From Brachybacterium equifaecis (lineage in GTDB: Bacteria > Actinomycetota > Actinomycetes > Actinomycetales > Dermabacteraceae): a stretch of 64,000 nucleotides of DNA. Shown piece by piece: positions 61,351 through 64,000 of the stretch. The stretch's first letter is position 1. Each line of letters opens with the position of its first letter. The notes beneath the pieces are model-generated. The model saw only the letters and a program-made list of their open reading frames with translations, ran no database searches and was not told where the DNA came from. The stretch lies in the NCBI RefSeq assembly GCF_023509525.1, contig NZ_JAKNCJ010000002.1:620001-684000 (forward strand), written 5' to 3'. Made by a program: the position numbers and the translations under genes.

Positions 61351-62400
61351 TCAGCCGACGAGCGAGGAGAGAAGGCGCTGGACCCGTCGCGCGCCCTCCG
61401 GGGGGCTGTAGAGCTCCTCCCAGCGGGCGCGCGCCGCACCCAGCATCGCGGCGCGCTGCTCGGGATCCTGCAGCACGGGCAGGGCGGAGCGGATCGCGGC
61501 GGCGAGGTGCCGGTGGTCCCCCGCACGCGCCACCCACGGATGATCGGGGCCGGCGACCTCTGCCAGGCCCCCGGCGTCGGAGATGACGAAGGGCGTGCCC
61601 GAGGCCATGGCCTCGGCGGCGACGAGACCGAACGGCTCGGGGAACACGCTCGGGAAGACTGCGAGGTCCACCCCGGCGAAGAATGCATCCCGGTCAGTCC
61701 ATCCCAGACGCTCCACGTGCGATTCGATCCCGTCCAGAGCGGCGGCGAGCGCGCGGTCATCCTCAGGAGAGCCGAAGCGGTTCTCCCCTGCGAGCACGAG
61801 CCGGATGTCCAGTCCGTCCACCTCGATCAGCTCGCGCACTGCCCGGGCGAGCACGTCCGCTCCCTTGTCGCGGATCAGACGACCGAGGAATCCGATCCTC
61901 ACCGGTCCGCCTTCCTGCAGGGCGGGCCGGCGGACAGCCCGCTGCAGATCCTCGGTCCAGTTCTCAAGCACGTGGGTGCCGGGGATCTCGCGCGCCATGA
62001 AGCGGCTCGGCACGAGCACCCGTCGGGCCCCGAGGCGCGCGACCCGCGCCACCAAGGCGTTTGCCCCCTCCGGGATGATGTGCAGATGCACCAAGCGGGG
62101 CCCGAGTCCGGCTGTGGCTGCGGAAGGCACGAGCCCGTTGCACCACAGGGGCACGCGAAGGTTCCGCAGCCTCCAGAGCGCGAGCTGAACCATGTAGGCG
62201 GCGCGGCCGGATGCCGGCAGAACCGTCGTCGAGAATCCGCGCTCCTCCGCCGCCTCGACCAGTCCGCCGGGCTCCCGAGGGCCCACGACGGTCACAGCGA
62301 TGCCTGAGAAGCGCAGCGCCTCGGCGATGTTCAACAACATCACCTCGCCGCCTCCCATGTCACCGTTGTTGGTGGCGATCGCGATCCGAGCGGCGTTCAC
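61351..62400 (-). CDS. Family 4 glycosyltransferase
   Basis: 349 residues, GT-B fold. NNGDMGGGEVMLLNIAEALR at the N terminus, RIGFLGRLIRDKGADVLARAVREL and the catalytic FPSVFPEPFGLVAAEAMASG (Ex7E). Retaining enzyme using a nucleotide sugar; cytosolic. The GTG start overlaps the stop of the preceding GT2 gene (GTGA). Confidence 0.9.
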   Translation of the reverse strand: MNAARIAIATNNGDMGGGEVMLLNIAEALRFSGIAVTVVGPREPGGLVEAAEERGFSTTVLPASGRAAYMVQLALWRLRNLRVPLWCNGLVPSAATAGLGPRLVHLHIIPEGANALVARVARLGARRVLVPSRFMAREIPGTHVLENWTEDLQRAVRRPALQEGGPVRIGFLGRLIRDKGADVLARAVRELIEVDGLDIRLVLAGENRFGSPEDDRALAAALDGIESHVERLGWTDRDAFFAGVDLAVFPSVFPEPFGLVAAEAMASGTPFVISDAGGLAEVAGPDHPWVARAGDHRHLAAAIRSALPVLQDPEQRAAMLGAARARWEELYSPPEGARRVQRLLSSLVG

Positions 62401-63326
62401 GGCGCCTTGGTGATGTCACGGGGCATCTCGACCTGGTCTATCAGACGGGGAGGAGGGAGGGGCCGCCTCCTACCCGTGAGCTTCGAGCGGATATTTCCTA
62501 AGCGTCGAAGAGTGAATCGGACGGCGCTCCGGGGGTTGCGATTCCGAAGGTCGTGCAACATCAGCCCCGGATATTCACGCAAGACAGCAAGAAGCCAGCC
62601 ACGGCCGTTCTCGAACGGAAACTGATCGGGATGCTTCCTCCAGATATCCACCTCAGCCCCAGCAGAGCCAAGAATCTTCCGGATCTCGGTGCGGAGGGTC
62701 GGAGCGCTCCGGAAAAATAGAGTGACATCTTCCCGGATCGCCGGTCTCACACCAGCCTGCATGACTCGAAGCGCGAACTCGTTGTCCTCCCCGCCATAGC
62801 GCGTCATGGAGAAGTCGAGGCCGCCTACGCGGAGGAACGCGTCACGTCGCATCGCGAGGTTGCCGGTGCCGACGATGACAGGGCAGTCCCCTCGGATCGC
62901 GTGCTCGATAGAATAGCGGAGGATCGGCGCATTGGGATCATGAGGCGTCCGCAGCTGTCGTATCGGGCCGCCGACGGCCTCGGCGCCTTGAAGGGCTTCG
63001 TGAGCCGCAGCGACCCATCTGGGACCGACCCGGTCATCGGCCGCGCAGAAGGCCAGTGAAGATCCCACCGCCGCCACCGCCCCGGCATTGCACGCGAACG
63101 CGGCACCCCGAACAGCCGAGGCGTCCACGAGTCGGAGCGCGGCCGGGAAGCCCTCGACGCGCGCACGGACGATATCCCGGGTGGCGTCCGTCGATCCGTT
63201 GTCCGCGACGATCACCTCCCAGGGAAAATCAACCCCCTGCTGCCCGGCCAGCGCGTCGAGCTCCTCTTCGATCGTCTCAGCACCGTTGAGCACGGGGATG
63301 ACGACGGAGAAGACAGGTTCTATCAC
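62397..63326 (-). CDS. Family 2 glycosyltransferase
   Basis: 309 residues, GT-A fold. FSVVIPVLNGAETIEEELDAL, VIVADNGSTDATRDIV and LDFSMTRYGGEDNEFALRVM. Where the two-domain protein at 42559 has FCDADD, this one has FCAADD: the first acidic residue is Ala, so the metal site is altered. The two N-terminal domains are clearly related (NGSTD, ...LAFC..DD.VG..W). The lower-GC segment 62500-62760 may mark transferred DNA. GTG start; AAAGG upstream. Confidence 0.88.
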   Translation of the reverse strand: MIEPVFSVVIPVLNGAETIEEELDALAGQQGVDFPWEVIVADNGSTDATRDIVRARVEGFPAALRLVDASAVRGAAFACNAGAVAAVGSSLAFCAADDRVGPRWVAAAHEALQGAEAVGGPIRQLRTPHDPNAPILRYSIEHAIRGDCPVIVGTGNLAMRRDAFLRVGGLDFSMTRYGGEDNEFALRVMQAGVRPAIREDVTLFFRSAPTLRTEIRKILGSAGAEVDIWRKHPDQFPFENGRGWLLAVLREYPGLMLHDLRNRNPRSAVRFTLRRLGNIRSKLTGRRRPLPPPRLIDQVEMPRDITKAP

Positions 63327-63407
63327 GGCAGAACACCGACCTTTCTGAAGGAAGAGACCCGCTCATTCGAAGAGTCCGCTGGGGCATCCACGACCGGGTC
63401 CATCCTG

Positions 63408-64000
63408 TCACCGCCGGCCAGGGGCGGCACCGAGCCCGGCCCCTCGGCCCTCCGGACTCAGAGTCCCTTGGAAGGAGCCCGGTCCGGACTCGAGCTGCGA
63501 GTCGCGCTGCGCGGTCCAGCGCGCCTGGAGCGCGAACGCCATCACAACCCCCCACTCGGCGGTGAGGAACACCTCGCCCAGCCTCCAGGAGCACAGAAGC
63601 AGGATGATCGTGGCCGCCTGGGCACCGAACTCCCAGCGGGTGAGCTGCCGTGCGAACGGCCGGATCCCGACCATCACAGTGAACACCACGATGAAGATCA
63701 GCCACGGATAGCCGCCCTCGACGATCGCCGTCCAGTACGAGTTGTGGAAGAAGAAGTGCTGGCCCTGGACATCGACGTATGCCTCGCCGAGCCCCTGGCC
63801 ACTGAAGGGGGTCTGATGCACGCGGATCTCCGAGGCGGCATCGATGCGCGCGCGGAGCAGGTCCGAGCCCTTGCGATCGGAGAACTGCCCCACCTGGGAG
63901 AAGTCCTCCTGCAACGCTGAGAATCCGAACCAAATACCAGCGCCCAGCACATAGCGACCGAGGAGCGGCAGCTTCGGCGCCACGAAGTACCAAATGAACG
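63408..64000 (-). CDS. O-antigen ligase/polymerase-like membrane protein (C-terminal part)
   Basis: Runs off the right edge; the visible frame is open to the window end. At least three hydrophobic segments (GRYVLGAGIWFGFSAL, YPWLIFIVVFTVMVGI, QAATIILLLCSWRLGEVFL) surround FFFHNSYWTAIVEGGYPWL, the Wzy/WaaL-type HNxxL...ExG motif before a late helix. An outward RIDAASEIRVHQTPFSGQGLGEAYVD loop precedes it, as in O-antigen ligases. It would polymerise or ligate lipid-linked glycan outside the membrane. Confirm with the missing N terminus. Confidence 0.75.
   Translation of the reverse strand, partial: FIWYFVAPKLPLLGRYVLGAGIWFGFSALQEDFSQVGQFSDRKGSDLLRARIDAASEIRVHQTPFSGQGLGEAYVDVQGQHFFFHNSYWTAIVEGGYPWLIFIVVFTVMVGIRPFARQLTRWEFGAQAATIILLLCSWRLGEVFLTAEWGVVMAFALQARWTAQRDSQLESGPGSFQGTLSPEGRGAGLGAAPGRR

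Noticed and set aside
57141-62307. Very long plus-strand open frames (712 and 1116 codons) across the polysaccharide block
   Set aside because: They mirror the ABC exporter and glycosyltransferase genes, whose motifs are intact on the minus strand; no recognisable domains.
1-64000. tRNA, rRNA, insertion sequences and prophage genes
   Set aside because: None recognised on reading both strands; short tRNAs could still be missed without a covariance search.

Overview
The window is chromosomal DNA from a very GC-rich actinobacterium. Protein signatures (a ParA-like ATPase with an Asn-Asn-Glu-Thr-Arg-Gly-Thr-Leu-Gly-Trp-Arg motif, a DinB/DUF664 protein, an NlpC/P60 peptidase, HAE-type RND and MMPL pumps) and many leaderless genes with TANNNT boxes next to the start codon fit Micrococcales, possibly a Brachybacterium-like genus; that placement is inference. 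No rRNA, tRNA, CRISPR array, insertion sequence or prophage was recognised. The DNA is almost fully coding, with about 42 protein genes.

Layout. 0.1-7.6 kb: winged-helix regulator, ParA-like ATPase, and an SNF2 helicase translationally coupled to a SWIM zinc-finger protein. 7.6-19.1 kb: class C beta-lactamase-like hydrolase, membrane-anchored Ser/Thr kinase, GNAT acetyltransferase, alpha/beta hydrolase overlapping a CynX-type MFS transporter, DUF1990 protein, ArsB/SLC13-type permease, cytosolic NlpC/P60 peptidase and class A beta-lactamase-like hydrolase. 19.2-29.3 kb: succinate-semialdehyde dehydrogenase, sugar O-acetyltransferase, an unrecognised 355-residue protein, DnaB, DoxX, DinB-like protein, MFS/YczE pair and a group II PLP decarboxylase. 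29.3-40 kb: a helical-repeat protein, three multidrug-type exporters (MMPL, RND, MATE) and a secreted HEYGH metallopeptidase. 40-48.2 kb: metE and metF, separated by a two-domain GT2-GT4 glycosyltransferase, then an integral membrane protein and a DHA2 MFS pump.

48.4-64 kb is a cell-surface polysaccharide region. It starts with an unusual module: low-molecular-weight phosphatase coupled to a MauE-thioredoxin fusion, converging on a coupled operon manA-PqqD-like-HprK-related kinase, with a nucleotidyltransferase (PF14907 type) divergent from manA. VanZ, an initiating polyprenyl-phosphate sugar transferase, a GT25 enzyme, a fused ABC exporter, a second GT2-GT4 fusion, GT4, GT2 and a partial O-antigen-ligase-like protein follow. 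The HprK/PqqD/nucleotidyltransferase trio is known from paeninodin-type lasso peptide clusters and from HPr-rel-A systems next to exopolysaccharide loci. Here it lies beside polysaccharide genes with no precursor peptide, lasso cyclase or leader protease in view. This is the best candidate for an undescribed system.

Non-coding structure is rich. There are long perfect hairpins with a CCA-loop-TGG apex, a family of roughly 60-bp intergenic palindromes at two loci, several tandem repeats (9, 15, 18, 19 and 21 bp), and at least fourteen genes with a TANNNT box 6-8 bases before the start codon.
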